Source: Paenibacillus castaneae (lineage in GTDB: Bacteria; Bacillota; Bacilli; Paenibacillales; Paenibacillaceae). Taken from it: a stretch of 64,000 bases of DNA. A program made the translations under genes and the position numbers. Location of the stretch: positions 2,556,290-2,620,289 of the forward strand of contig NZ_KZ614144.1 of the NCBI RefSeq assembly GCF_002884445.1, read 5' to 3'. The notes below the pieces were generated by a model, which worked only from the letters and a program-made list of their open reading frames with translations, had not been told where the DNA came from and ran no database searches. Below, in pieces: positions 43,764 to 53,444 of this stretch (the stretch's first letter is position 1; the number at the start of each line of letters is the position of its first letter).

Positions 43764-44170
43764 TGCAAACCGCGATGGAAAACATTAAGGAAATGGTCGA
43801 TGTAAACACTATTGTGGGTGATCCCGTACAAACCCCTGACGGCAGTATTATTATGCCAATCTCAAAGGTGGGATTTGGATTTGTAGCCGGCGGCAGTGAT
43901 ATTCGCTTAGATGAATCTGAGAAAAACAAAGGTTCGCAGTCTGATGCGCATCATGCAACCGTATCACTGCCCTTTGGGGGCGGAAGCGGCGGCGGGGTTT
44001 CCATAACGCCAATCGCATTTCTAGTCGTTGGTACGCAAGGAGTGAAAATTGTGCCGCTTGATAATCAGACTCATCTCATCGAGCGTGTCATTGATTCTGC
44101 ACCGTATGTATTTGATAAGATTCAGTCACTGATAAAGCAGCCATCCGTCAGCCATGATGAACTCTTGTGA
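43736..44170 (+). CDS. ytfJ: Spore protein YtfJ (GerW family)
   Basis: 144 residues of the GerW/YtfJ family: IKEMVDVNTIVGDPV, GSIIMPISKVGFGFVAGG and a Gly-rich loop (PFGGGSGGGVSITPIAFLVV). B. subtilis YtfJ/GerW is forespore-made and needed for normal germination. ATG at 43736 follows GAAAGGAGGCG. Terminator follows. Confidence 0.93.
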   Translation: MAEHPIQGLMQTAMENIKEMVDVNTIVGDPVQTPDGSIIMPISKVGFGFVAGGSDIRLDESEKNKGSQSDAHHATVSLPFGGGSGGGVSITPIAFLVVGTQGVKIVPLDNQTHLIERVIDSAPYVFDKIQSLIKQPSVSHDELL

Positions 44171-44171
44171 C

Positions 44172-44200
44172 ATAACTGCCCGCAAGGGCAGTTTTTCATT
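44172..44200 (+). terminator. Terminator of ytfJ
   Basis: AACTGCCC (44174-44181), GCAA tetraloop, GGGCAGTT (44186-44193), then T-rich. Confidence 0.9.
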
Positions 44201-44297
44201 TTTTGTTAGACGTTTTCGTCTAGAGCATGGTGTACAGGCATATACTTAATTACGCATGCAGAAGCAAGTACAACTAACATGGCGAGAGGGGCATGTA

Positions 44298-45494
44298 ATG
44301 ATGGTTTTCCTAAAGCTGCAGCGAATTATTGCGCTTAGCTTACTGCTAGCCTTCATAATGGGGACAAGCTCCATTTCAGTTGCGAGCGCATCCCCGGGTC
44401 CAATGAAAACGAATGCCAAAGCTTCCGCTCTTATTGATGTGGAGTCAGGGAGAGTATTGTTTAGCCATAATGGCAATACTTCAATGCGAATAGCGAGTTT
44501 GACAAAGATAATGACGGCCATTGTTGCAATTGAGCATGGGAAGCTGAAGGATATGGTAAAGGTAAGCAAGCGTGCTGTGGGTAAAGAAGGCTCTTCTATT
44601 TATCTTCAGCTTAATGAGGAAATGAGCCTATCCCATATGCTGTATGGTTTGATGCTTAGATCAGGAAATGATGCAGCGACTGCTATAGCTGAGCATGTTG
44701 GCGGTTCAGAGGAGGGCTTTGTTCACCTCATGAACGAAAAAGCTGCTTTTCTTGGCTTGAACAATACCCAATTCAAAAATCCTCATGGGCTGGATGAGGA
44801 TGGCCATTATTCCTCTGCGAATGATTTGGCTAAATTAACCGCTTATGCGTTAAAAAATAAAGTTTTCGCTGAAATTGTAAGCACCCGCGTGAAGAAAGTA
44901 CCCAATCCGCATGATAAATGGGATTACAGCTATACCAACAAAAACAAAATGCTTAGCATGTATGAGGGTGCTGATGGCGTGAAGACCGGTTATACCAAAA
45001 AATCACTGCGCTGCTTGGTCAGCTCTGCTACAAGGGAGGGACAACAGCTAGCGGCAGTAACGATAAATGACAGTGATGACTGGGCAGATCATCGTAAAAT
45101 GCTGGATTGGGGCTTTGAGCATTATCCGCTGCAGCAGCTTGCTGTAAAAGGCCAAGAGGTTGCTGGGTATCCATATGCGGTTGGTCAAGCTTTTAAATTC
45201 CCTTTAACTAAGGAGGAAGCTCTGCAGGTTGAATCAAAATTAGTAACATTTGAGGAGAATACAATTCGCTTCTCTCTTGGAGAACGGGGGAAAGTGGACT
45301 GGTATTTAAAGAATGAGAAAATCGGGTCAGTTCCTATATATGAGTTATCGAGCAGCAGGCTTAAGCTATCGTCAACATCGCCCAAAACATTGCAATCTCT
45401 GGCTGACTTTAAAAAGGCTTCGAAATATAAAGGCCAGTCGTCAGCTCGAGCTACTTTTGTTAAAGCAATAGAAGCATTATTTAATCATAAATGA
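44298..45494 (+). CDS. dacB: D-alanyl-D-alanine carboxypeptidase DacB (spore cortex)
   Basis: 398 residues with a signal peptide (cleavage near VASA, residue 31). Motifs: S67-L-T-K70, SGN in RSGNDAATA, and KTG in GVKTGYTK. Mother-cell PBP5* homologue that sets cortex crosslinking. dacB-spmA-spmB order is the same as in B. subtilis, supporting DacB over DacA. ATG at 44298 follows GAGAGGGG. Confidence 0.93.
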   Translation: MMVFLKLQRIIALSLLLAFIMGTSSISVASASPGPMKTNAKASALIDVESGRVLFSHNGNTSMRIASLTKIMTAIVAIEHGKLKDMVKVSKRAVGKEGSSIYLQLNEEMSLSHMLYGLMLRSGNDAATAIAEHVGGSEEGFVHLMNEKAAFLGLNNTQFKNPHGLDEDGHYSSANDLAKLTAYALKNKVFAEIVSTRVKKVPNPHDKWDYSYTNKNKMLSMYEGADGVKTGYTKKSLRCLVSSATREGQQLAAVTINDSDDWADHRKMLDWGFEHYPLQQLAVKGQEVAGYPYAVGQAFKFPLTKEEALQVESKLVTFEENTIRFSLGERGKVDWYLKNEKIGSVPIYELSSSRLKLSSTSPKTLQSLADFKKASKYKGQSSARATFVKAIEALFNHK

Positions 45495-45565
45495 CGGATG
45501 CCAGCGCGGGAGACGCTGCGTCTTTCAAAGTGCAAGGAACGTAAAAGTTGGGGGAGGCGGCTTCT

Positions 45566-46225
45566 ATGGTAAATTGGATTTGGTTGTTTTTTATCGTAAT
45601 GAGTGTAATTGTTGCTGCGATAACAGGTAAAATGGATGCGGTGACGCAAGCTGCTTTTGAAGGGGCGAAATCTGGCGTCACCGTCAGCTTTGGATTAATC
45701 AGCATTATGGTGTTCTGGCTTGGCATGATGCGAATTGCCGAGGATGCGGGGTTATTGTCCAAGCTGGCGCGCATGCTGGGTCCCATTGTTAGAATGCTAT
45801 TTCCTGATGTGCCGCGCAATCATCCGGCTATCGGCTATATCATGAGCAATTTGAGCGCTAATCTCTTCGGTCTAGGCAATGCGGCTACTCCTATGGGGAT
45901 CAAAGCGATGCAGGAGCTGCAGAAGCTTAATCCAGATGAAACGACTGCAACGCCTGCAATGTGTACGCTGCTTGCTCTGAATACATCAAGCATTACGATT
46001 ATTCCAACTACACTAATCGCCATAAGAATGAACTATGGATCAGCAAATCCGTCGGAAATTATCGGAACAACGCTGGCAGCTACATTTATCGCTACCTCGG
46101 CTGCAATACTTGCCGACAGGTGGTATAGACGCAAATCCCCTCCTCCTCCGATACATCCATCTCAGTCCAAACAATCGAAAATAAAGACCTCTCCTGCGCA
46201 TACAGGAGGTGAGCCGATTGTATAA
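45566..46225 (+). CDS. spmA: Spore maturation protein A
   Basis: 219-residue membrane protein of the nucleoside-recognition (Gate) family, with GKMDAVTQAAFEGAKSGVTVSFGLI and GNAATPMGIKAM motifs. Needed with SpmB for spore core dehydration. It is about 20 residues longer than B. subtilis SpmA because of a polar Pro/Ser/Lys tail. ATG at 45566 follows GGGGGAGGCGG. The stop overlaps spmB. Confidence 0.94.
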   Translation: MVNWIWLFFIVMSVIVAAITGKMDAVTQAAFEGAKSGVTVSFGLISIMVFWLGMMRIAEDAGLLSKLARMLGPIVRMLFPDVPRNHPAIGYIMSNLSANLFGLGNAATPMGIKAMQELQKLNPDETTATPAMCTLLALNTSSITIIPTTLIAIRMNYGSANPSEIIGTTLAATFIATSAAILADRWYRRKSPPPPIHPSQSKQSKIKTSPAHTGGEPIV

Positions 46226-46754
46226 CTTATTTACCACTTTATCAGCCTGGATGATTCCTGCTATCATTGTATTTATACCGCTTTATGCCGCTCTTAGACG
46301 CAGAGTGCCTGTGTATGAAACGTTCGTGGAAGGTGCAAAAGACGGTTTCGGTACGGCTATTAATATCATTCCGCATTTAGTAGGCATGATGGTAGCAATT
46401 AGCATGTTTCGATCTTCTGGTGCATTGGAATTATTGCTATCTGCGGTTCGGCCTCTATTTGATTGGTTACACATTCCGAGCGAGGTTTTGCCGCTAGGCA
46501 TTCTCCGCCCATTAACCGGTGCAGGATCGTTAGCTTTTACGACAGATCTCATTCAAACCTTTGGGCCGGATTCGATGATCGGAAGAATTGCTTCTACCAT
46601 TCAAGGCAGCACGGATACGACGCTGTATGTGCTTACTGTTTATTTCGGGGCAATCGGCATACGGAAAACGCGTTACGCATTAAAAGTAGGTTTATTTTCT
46701 GATTTAGTCGGTTTTTTGGCAGCAATTTTCATTTGCTTGTACATATTCAGATAG
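46218..46754 (+). CDS. spmB: Spore maturation protein B
   Basis: 178-residue multi-span Gate-family protein. VYETFVEGAKDGFGTAI, RPLTGAGSLAFTTDLI and IQGSTDTTLYVLTVYFGA are family signatures. TTG at 46218 is chosen because AGGAGGTGA is 6 nt upstream; the GTG at 46209 lies within that site. Overlaps spmA by 8 nt. Confidence 0.94.
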   Translation: MYNLFTTLSAWMIPAIIVFIPLYAALRRRVPVYETFVEGAKDGFGTAINIIPHLVGMMVAISMFRSSGALELLLSAVRPLFDWLHIPSEVLPLGILRPLTGAGSLAFTTDLIQTFGPDSMIGRIASTIQGSTDTTLYVLTVYFGAIGIRKTRYALKVGLFSDLVGFLAAIFICLYIFR

Positions 46755-46809
46755 AGAAGCTTGTACTTTGTTCTCCATATCGTTTATGATGGAGGTTGAG
46801 GTGAAAGCA

Positions 46810-47553
46810 TTGGAACGTTTACAGAAAATATTAGCCGCAGCGGGTGTAGCATCCCGTCGCAAATGCGAAGAAATGATTTTGGCAGGAATGATTGAGGTCA
46901 ATGGTGAGAAAGTAACGACGCTTGGAGTCAAGGCTGATCCTGCAGTCGATACGATTTCGGTTAATGGGAAGCCGATTCGGAGTGAGAAGAAGCTCTATCT
47001 CATGCTCAACAAGTCCAAAGGAGTCATAACAAGCGCGAAGGACCCGCAAGGACGCAAGATTGTTTCCGATTTCTTGCCAGGCATTAAAGAGCGAGTATAT
47101 CCTGTCGGTCGATTGGATTATGATACGGAAGGGCTTCTTATTCTGACAAATGACGGCGAGTTTGCCAATTTGTTAACACATCCAAGCCATCATGTTCCGA
47201 AAACCTATCGTGCAACAGTCAAAGGAGTTCCGCACGGAACCGATTTGGAGAAGCTGGAGAAGGGGATCAAGCTGGAGGATGGCATGACTGCTCCTGCATC
47301 AGTCGAATATCATGATGTGGATACTGAGGGCAATGAAGCGACGATTACAATTACGATATTCGAGGGCCGCAACCGTCAGGTACGCCGTATGTTCGAAGCA
47401 ATTGGACATAAAGTGATTAGACTGAAGCGAATTCGGTTCGGGGAACTCGGACTCGAAAACCTTGGCAGAGGGAAATATCGTCATCTCACTCCGGTTGAAG
47501 TGAAAGAATTGCTTGACATTGCGAACAAGACACATAAAGTTCATAAAAAGTAA
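46810..47553 (+). CDS. rluB: 23S rRNA pseudouridine synthase RluB
   Basis: 247 residues: S4 RNA-binding domain (MERLQKILAAAGVASRRKCEEM), then the RsuA-family catalytic domain with GRLDYDTEGLLILTNDG (catalytic Asp). Modifies helix 89 region of 23S rRNA. TTG at 46810 gives the MERLQK start and has GAGGTGA upstream; GTG at 46801 is an alternative. Position after spmB matches B. subtilis. Confidence 0.94.
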   Translation: MERLQKILAAAGVASRRKCEEMILAGMIEVNGEKVTTLGVKADPAVDTISVNGKPIRSEKKLYLMLNKSKGVITSAKDPQGRKIVSDFLPGIKERVYPVGRLDYDTEGLLILTNDGEFANLLTHPSHHVPKTYRATVKGVPHGTDLEKLEKGIKLEDGMTAPASVEYHDVDTEGNEATITITIFEGRNRQVRRMFEAIGHKVIRLKRIRFGELGLENLGRGKYRHLTPVEVKELLDIANKTHKVHKK

Positions 47554-47586
47554 TCGACGGCGGCAGTTATTGCCGTCGACTTTTCG
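47552..47586 (+). terminator. Terminator of rluB
   Basis: TCGACGGC (47554-47561) with GCCGTCGA (47572-47579), loop of 10, then CTTTTCG. Confidence 0.8.
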
Positions 47587-47641
47587 TTATAATGGTAGTA
47601 TTCGTAGCTGTGTAGACATAGAGCTGGTGGTGATTTCAATT

Positions 47642-48169
47642 ATGGGAAAGTCGCGTAAGACGGTGCAAATCGGAATATTAATCGCCGTCTTGATTATAGG
47701 TGGGTATGCAATCGGATCTACCTTATTTGGCGCGGGCAATACCCTTCTTAAGGAAGGCAGCAAACCGCCGGATTTCAAGCTTGCGGATTTAGAAGGCAAT
47801 CAGCAGCAATTGTCGGATTATGCAGGGAAAGCGGTAGTGGTAAATTTCTGGGGTACTTTCTGTCCGCCATGCGTAAAGGAAATGCCTGAATTTGAGCGTC
47901 AGTATTTGAAATGGAAAGACCAAGGGCTCATCGTCCTAGCGATCAATTTAAGCGAGGATACGTTAACGGTGAACAATTTTGTTCGCCGCTTTGATTTGCA
48001 TTATCCAATTCTACGCGATATGAATCGCAAGACTGAGCGCAGTTATGGACTGAAATCGTATCCAACAACCTTCTTCATCAAACCGGACGGTTCAATTATG
48101 GAGATTATGGTAGGCGGTATGACTGAAGTGGAAATTGATGAGCGAATTGAACGACTGCTTAAGCTGTAG
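47642..48169 (+). CDS. resA: Thiol-disulfide oxidoreductase ResA
   Basis: 175 residues: N-terminal membrane anchor (about 9-30), extracytoplasmic thioredoxin fold with Cys74-Pro-Pro-Cys77 in WGTFCPPC. It reduces apocytochrome c before heme attachment by ResBC. The cis-Pro loop is SYPTTFF. Start follows GGTGGTGA. First gene of resABCDE. Confidence 0.95.
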   Translation: MGKSRKTVQIGILIAVLIIGGYAIGSTLFGAGNTLLKEGSKPPDFKLADLEGNQQQLSDYAGKAVVVNFWGTFCPPCVKEMPEFERQYLKWKDQGLIVLAINLSEDTLTVNNFVRRFDLHYPILRDMNRKTERSYGLKSYPTTFFIKPDGSIMEIMVGGMTEVEIDERIERLLKL

Positions 48170-48180
48170 GAGGTTTTACG

Positions 48181-49845
48181 GTGTCAGTGCTAGAAAACAC
48201 AAAATGCGAGTGCGGCCATCAGAATGCGGTCGGAACAGTATTATGCGAGAGCTGCGGCAAGCCTCTCGAGAATAATGATAGCCCAGATTTGCCTTTAGAA
48301 ATGCGTTATGACGGAGTCGCCCGCCGTTCACAGAAGAGTAATCCAAATATTATTGATCGTATATGGAATTTTTTCTCGTCTGTGAAGATTGCGATTTATT
48401 TGATTGTGTTGACATTTCTAACTGCCATGCTGGGCACTATTTTTCCGCAAGAGAATACGTTCATTAACAGCTTTGATCCTTCGTTTTATTATGAGGATGC
48501 CTATGGATTGCCGGGCAAGATCTATTATTTGCTTGGATTATCGCATACTTATGAGTCCTGGTGGTTTATTGGATTGCTTGTCATGATTGGAACTTCCTTG
48601 GTTATTTGTAGTCTTGACCGAATATTGCCTCTATACCGCGCACTCAATAAGCAGCAAATCCGTAAGCATTTGCAGTTTATACATCGTCAAAAAACGGTTT
48701 ACAAGCAAACCATTGAAGGCGATTCGGAGCAATGGGTTGAGAAGTTTGGCGCACAGCTGAAAAGAAAAGGCTACCGTATTCATACAGAAGGAACAGCGCT
48801 CTTGGCGGAGAAAAATCGATTTAGCCGTTGGGGCCCTTATATTAATCATATTGGTCTCATTCTGTTTCTACTCGCGATATTGGCGCGCAGTATTCCTGAC
48901 TGGCAAATGGACAGCTACATAACGATATCGGACGGGGATACAGTTCAAATACCGGAAACGAATTATTTTGTGAAAAACGAAAAGTTTACGGTTGAATTTT
49001 ATAAAGATGAGGAATTGCCTGAGAAGCTGAAGGGTAAAGCGAGAGCCAAGCTGTTTGAGACCAAAGCGGTGCTATACGAATGTACAAGCAACTGTAATGA
49101 TCCAAAGGAAAAGCCGGTTCTAGCCGAAGTGAAGCGCCACAACATTGTTGTGAACGACCCGCTTAAATACAAAGGGCTAAAGCTGTACCAATTTGATTTC
49201 GATTTGACACCTCGTTTAAACGCCGTTCATCCTGTACTTGTGAATAAAGTAACTGGCGAAACGTATGGTCCGATGGACCTGCCTATGAAGGACTCTGCTC
49301 TGCAGCATAAGCTTGGGCCTTATACGCTTGATTTGTATGCCAATTATATGGAGTTTGCAATAGGCGACGACGGTGAACCGACAACCTTGTCACGGGATCC
49401 TGTTGCACCTGCATTTATTTTTACGGTTAGAGGGCCGGGTCTTGCTCCTGAAGGAGAGCCGTACATCTATTTCCCAATGCAGAAGGATAAAGTGAGATTC
49501 TCGCAGGATACTTTAAATCAAGCGATATCTGACAAAATCGAAATTAAAGTCGATGGGATGGAAAATGTCGATTTTTCAGAAGCGTCCACTTATTTAAATG
49601 TACGAATGGACAAGGCACTTCCTTATGTATGGATTGGAGCAACCTTTTCTATGATTGGCCTTCTAATGGGTTCCTATTGGCAGCATCGTAGAATTTGGCT
49701 TCGTGTGGATGACGGGCAGCTTTCCTTAGGAGCACATACAAATAAAAACTGGTACGGTATGCGCTCTGATGTTGCATGGGCGCTTCAAAAAATAGGAATA
49801 ACCGTAGATTCGAAGTCGCTTGATAACGGAGGGAACAACGCGTGA
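48181..49845 (+). CDS. resB: Cytochrome c biogenesis protein ResB
   Basis: 554 residues with four membrane spans and a large extracytoplasmic loop, system II cytochrome c synthase partner of ResC. The N-terminus adds a small zinc-ribbon-like motif (CECGHQN...CESCG, residues 9-26) not standard in ResB. GTG start with AGGAGGTT. It overlaps resC by four bases. Confidence 0.95.
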   Translation: MSVLENTKCECGHQNAVGTVLCESCGKPLENNDSPDLPLEMRYDGVARRSQKSNPNIIDRIWNFFSSVKIAIYLIVLTFLTAMLGTIFPQENTFINSFDPSFYYEDAYGLPGKIYYLLGLSHTYESWWFIGLLVMIGTSLVICSLDRILPLYRALNKQQIRKHLQFIHRQKTVYKQTIEGDSEQWVEKFGAQLKRKGYRIHTEGTALLAEKNRFSRWGPYINHIGLILFLLAILARSIPDWQMDSYITISDGDTVQIPETNYFVKNEKFTVEFYKDEELPEKLKGKARAKLFETKAVLYECTSNCNDPKEKPVLAEVKRHNIVVNDPLKYKGLKLYQFDFDLTPRLNAVHPVLVNKVTGETYGPMDLPMKDSALQHKLGPYTLDLYANYMEFAIGDDGEPTTLSRDPVAPAFIFTVRGPGLAPEGEPYIYFPMQKDKVRFSQDTLNQAISDKIEIKVDGMENVDFSEASTYLNVRMDKALPYVWIGATFSMIGLLMGSYWQHRRIWLRVDDGQLSLGAHTNKNWYGMRSDVAWALQKIGITVDSKSLDNGGNNA

Positions 49846-51101
49846 GTTTAGTTGATTTTAGCAGTGATGCGTTTATAACCGCATTTTTTCTTTATTGTTT
49901 TGCATTTCTTTTTTATGTGCTTGCCATTGCAGGCAAGAAATGGAGCAACCGTGACCCGCTAAAGCATGAGAAGCGCTGGGGTAGAATTGCTTTCATTACA
50001 TCAAGTCTTGGATTAGCCGCACATCTTACATTTTTCTTCACTCGCTGGGCGGGCAGCGGTCAAATTCCAACAAGTAATATGTATGAATTTATGACTTTTC
50101 TAGGGATGGCCATTATGATTGCCTTTACAATTGTATACGCTATTTACAGAAAAGCGCTGCTTGGTATGTTCGCCTTGCCTTTAACGATTATCATTGTTGC
50201 TTATGCATCCGTTTTTCCTCAGGATGTGCAGCCGCTTATTCCAGCGCTTAGCTCGGTATGGCTGAAGGTGCATGTTACGACGGCAGCGCTTGGTGAAGCA
50301 TTCTTTGCAGTCGGCTTTGCCGCTGGATTGATGTATCTGCTTCGGGTCATTGATTTCAAAGGGAAAACAAAAGAAGAAAAAAGAGCCGAATTTTGGGTAG
50401 AGTTTTCCTTGTATTCCATTGTACTTCTTGTTGGATTCATCATTGCCGTATTCGCTTTCCGCGGTATGGGCTATGAAACGGAGTTTATTCAAGAAAAATC
50501 GACGATTGACGCTAAAGGGATAGAGTCAACCGTATCGGAAACGGTTATTTATTACATGCCGTCTATTGTTAAGCCGTATAATAGTGATATCGTCAAATAT
50601 GAGTCATTCCTTGGAATGGATAAGCCGTTGTTTGAAGCACCTAGTTGGATGACTGGCGTGAACTCAGGCCGTAAGCTGAACACAGTCATTTGGTCCATCA
50701 TTTCCGGCTCAATCTTGTATGGTTTATTGCGTCTCGTGTTCCGTAAACCGCTTGGTGCTGTTATTCATCCGATGATGGAGGGTATTGACCCTGAAGACTT
50801 GGATGAAATTAGCAATCGCGCGATAGCTATTGGTTATCCAATCTTTACGCTTGGTGCACTCATATTTGCGATGATTTGGGCGAATATCGCATGGGGACGT
50901 TTCTGGGGTTGGGATCCGAAGGAAGTATGGGCTCTTATTACATGGTTGTACTATAGCGCCTATCTGCATTTCCGCTTATCGCGCGGCTGGCAAGGACGCC
51001 GCTCCGCATGGCTTGCAGTAATAGGGTTTGTCATTGTATTGTTCACCCTAGTTGGGGTTAACCTGGTAATTGCTGGATTGCACTCGTATTCCGGAACATA
51101 A
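49842..51101 (+). CDS. resC: Cytochrome c biogenesis protein ResC (CcsA family)
   Basis: 419 residues, multi-span heme handling protein with the WWD-type signature WGRFWGWDPKEVWALITWLYY near 350-370 and conserved His in HVTTAALGEAFF and near the C-terminus (HSYSGT end). Moves and presents heme to apocytochrome c. GTG start overlaps the end of resB. Confidence 0.95.
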   Translation: MSLVDFSSDAFITAFFLYCFAFLFYVLAIAGKKWSNRDPLKHEKRWGRIAFITSSLGLAAHLTFFFTRWAGSGQIPTSNMYEFMTFLGMAIMIAFTIVYAIYRKALLGMFALPLTIIIVAYASVFPQDVQPLIPALSSVWLKVHVTTAALGEAFFAVGFAAGLMYLLRVIDFKGKTKEEKRAEFWVEFSLYSIVLLVGFIIAVFAFRGMGYETEFIQEKSTIDAKGIESTVSETVIYYMPSIVKPYNSDIVKYESFLGMDKPLFEAPSWMTGVNSGRKLNTVIWSIISGSILYGLLRLVFRKPLGAVIHPMMEGIDPEDLDEISNRAIAIGYPIFTLGALIFAMIWANIAWGRFWGWDPKEVWALITWLYYSAYLHFRLSRGWQGRRSAWLAVIGFVIVLFTLVGVNLVIAGLHSYSGT

Positions 51102-51127
51102 TCCAAAATGAAGAGGAGTAATGCCGA

Positions 51128-51844
51128 ATGTCTGATTATTCAAGTCGTATTCTAGTGGTAGATGATGAAGAAAGAATTCGTCGACTTCTCAAAATGTATT
51201 TAGAGAAGGAAGGCTACACGATTGATGAGGCCGAAGATGGCGAAACGGCGCTGCGGTTAGCGTCAAGTACAGATTACGCCCTTATATTGCTTGATGTGAT
51301 GCTCCCGGGCATCGATGGTATTGAGGTGTGCTCTCGTCTGCGTCAGGTCAAGGCAACACCTGTCATTATGCTCACGGCAAAAGGCGAAGAAATGAATCGC
51401 GTGCAAGGGTTTGAGGTTGGAGCAGATGATTATGTTGTAAAGCCATTTAGTCCGCGTGAAGTTATTTATCGCGTCAAAGCCATTTTGCGACGTTCTTCAG
51501 CAACTGCGTTTCTGACGAAAGAAATTAATTCAAGCAATAATATCGTTTTTCCGAATTTGGTCATTGAGCATGATGCGCACCGAGTATCGGCAGGAGGACA
51601 AGAGGTAAGTCTCACTCCGAAGGAATATGAGCTGCTTCATTACTTGGCCGTATCGCCGGATAAAGTGTTCTCTCGTGAGGAATTGCTCAAAGATGTGTGG
51701 AATTATGAGTTTTTCGGCGATTTACGCACAGTGGACACGCATGTGAAGCGGCTTCGCGAGAAGCTCAACAAAGTATCCCCTGATGCTGCTGCAATGATTA
51801 CAACCGTATGGGGCGTCGGCTATAAGCTTGAGGTGCCTAAGTAA
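51128..51844 (+). CDS. resD: Response regulator ResD
   Basis: 238-residue OmpR-type regulator. Receiver domain with acid pocket VDDEE, phosphoacceptor Asp56 (LLDVMLPG) and Lys in VVKPFSPRE; winged-helix DNA-binding domain from about 140 (SLTPKEYELLHYLA, RTVDTHVKRLREK). Controls aerobic/anaerobic respiration genes and usually its own operon. GAGGAG precedes the ATG. Confidence 0.96.
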   Translation: MSDYSSRILVVDDEERIRRLLKMYLEKEGYTIDEAEDGETALRLASSTDYALILLDVMLPGIDGIEVCSRLRQVKATPVIMLTAKGEEMNRVQGFEVGADDYVVKPFSPREVIYRVKAILRRSSATAFLTKEINSSNNIVFPNLVIEHDAHRVSAGGQEVSLTPKEYELLHYLAVSPDKVFSREELLKDVWNYEFFGDLRTVDTHVKRLREKLNKVSPDAAAMITTVWGVGYKLEVPK

Positions 51845-53308
51845 ATGAACTTGTGGCACCGTACGTTCGGAAAGCTGCTCCGCAGTGTAGTGGTGAAGCT
51901 GTGGGGCGGCATTATGCTGCTTGTTGCCGTTGTTTTGCTTATCGTCGGAGGATTCTTGATCCAATATGTCGATATTATTTCGTTCGACGATGCCTATAAA
52001 GTAAAGTTTCTGTTCATTCTTACTGCCGTCATTGGATTTCTGTTATCCACCTTCTTTGCTTTTTTCTTATCTACGAAGATTCAGCAACCGCTGCTTCAGC
52101 TAAAGAAGGCTGCTGATTCTGTGTCGCAAGGAGATTACAGCACACGGGTAAACATTCGCTCCTCCGATGAGATAGGCGAATTAGCGAATACCTTCAATCA
52201 TATGACGGAGCAGCTCGATAAGCTGATTCATGATATTAATCATGAGAAGAATCACTTATCCAGTATTTTGCGAAGCATGGGTGATTCGGTTATCACTTTT
52301 GATGCTGAGGGGAAGGTTATTCTAACAAATCCAAGCGGGCATCTGCTTATTAATCAATGGTCGGGAATCGAGTTCGCCTGGCAAGAGGATTTATTCGATA
52401 ATGGAGCTTCCAACTCAGAGGTACCTATTCCGCTACGAGAATTGTTTCATAAAGTAATGGAAGAGGGCTGTGATGGCACCGATAAAATAAATGTGCTGAG
52501 CAGTGTGTGGTCAGTCGTTATGGCCCCGCTTCAATCGAAAGGCGTTGTTCGCGGTGCTGTTGCTGTTATGCGTAATGTGACCGAGGAGCACAAGCTTGAG
52601 AAGCTGAGAAGAGACTTCGTAGCAAATATATCTCATGAGATCCGAACACCGCTTTCCATGCTCCAGGGCTATAGCGAGGCGCTTCTTGATGACATCGTCG
52701 TCTCGCCGGAAGATCGGAAAGATCTTGTTCAAGTGATTCACGATGAATCTCTTCGAATGGGAAGGCTGGTCAATGATTTTCTGGATATCGCTCGAATGGA
52801 AGCTGGACATACCGACATGAATTTTCAAGAAATCGATCTTAGACATGTTGTGAAACGTGTACACCGTAAATTTCAAGTATTTGCTAAGGAACGGGAAGTC
52901 AGGCTGTTCGCTGAACTGCCTGACCAGCCGCTGCTGGTTAAGGAAGCGGATGAGGATCGGCTGGAACAAGTGCTGACGAATTTAATGGATAATGCGCTTC
53001 GTCATACGCCCTCTGGTAAAGCGGTAACCATATCAGGCAAACTAGTGATTGAGAATGATGTTGAATATGTTCAGCTTATGGTGAAGGATGAGGGACAAGG
53101 CATACCAACAGAAGATGTTCCTTATATATTTGAACGGTTCTATAAAGCGGATAAATCACGCAAACGGGGTTCCTCAAGCGGCACTGGCCTTGGGCTTGCG
53201 ATTGTTCGAAATTTAATCGAGCTTCATCACGGCAGAATTGTAGTTGAGAGCTCGGCCGGCACAGGCACAGCATTTACGCTGGTACTCCCTGTCGAAGCTC
53301 ATCAGTAG
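51845..53308 (+). CDS. resE: Sensor histidine kinase ResE
   Basis: 487 residues: two membrane spans (about 15-40 and 54-75) with a short outside loop, HAMP (STKIQQPLLQLKKAADSVSQGDY), a PAS-like region (120-225), HisKA with His264 in ISHEIRTPLSM, and HATPase with N box TNLMDNALRHT and GTGLGLAIV. The start adjoins the resD stop. Senses redox/NO-related signals in B. subtilis. Confidence 0.95.
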   Translation: MNLWHRTFGKLLRSVVVKLWGGIMLLVAVVLLIVGGFLIQYVDIISFDDAYKVKFLFILTAVIGFLLSTFFAFFLSTKIQQPLLQLKKAADSVSQGDYSTRVNIRSSDEIGELANTFNHMTEQLDKLIHDINHEKNHLSSILRSMGDSVITFDAEGKVILTNPSGHLLINQWSGIEFAWQEDLFDNGASNSEVPIPLRELFHKVMEEGCDGTDKINVLSSVWSVVMAPLQSKGVVRGAVAVMRNVTEEHKLEKLRRDFVANISHEIRTPLSMLQGYSEALLDDIVVSPEDRKDLVQVIHDESLRMGRLVNDFLDIARMEAGHTDMNFQEIDLRHVVKRVHRKFQVFAKEREVRLFAELPDQPLLVKEADEDRLEQVLTNLMDNALRHTPSGKAVTISGKLVIENDVEYVQLMVKDEGQGIPTEDVPYIFERFYKADKSRKRGSSSGTGLGLAIVRNLIELHHGRIVVESSAGTGTAFTLVLPVEAHQ

Positions 53309-53313
53309 TTGTC

Positions 53314-53342
53314 AAAGCGCTCCCTATGGAGCGCTTTTTTTG
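53314..53342 (+). terminator. Terminator of res operon
   Basis: AAAGCGCTCC (53314-53323), CTAT loop, GGAGCGCTTT (53328-53337), T-tract. Confidence 0.95.
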
Positions 53343-53380
53343 TAGAAAACAGCAGATTATTATTGTTGTTCGTGAAACAT

Positions 53381-53412
53381 AAAGAGCCAGCCGGATTACC
53401 GGCTGGCTCTTT
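53381..53412 (-). terminator. Terminator of serA (14-bp stem)
   Basis: AAAGAGCCAGCCGG and CCGGCTGGCTCTTT around ATTA. It lies 33 nt after the serA stop on the minus strand and could also work as backup for the res operon. Confidence 0.85.
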
Positions 53413-53444
53413 ATTATTTTAAGAGATGTTTAGTTACTTTAGCA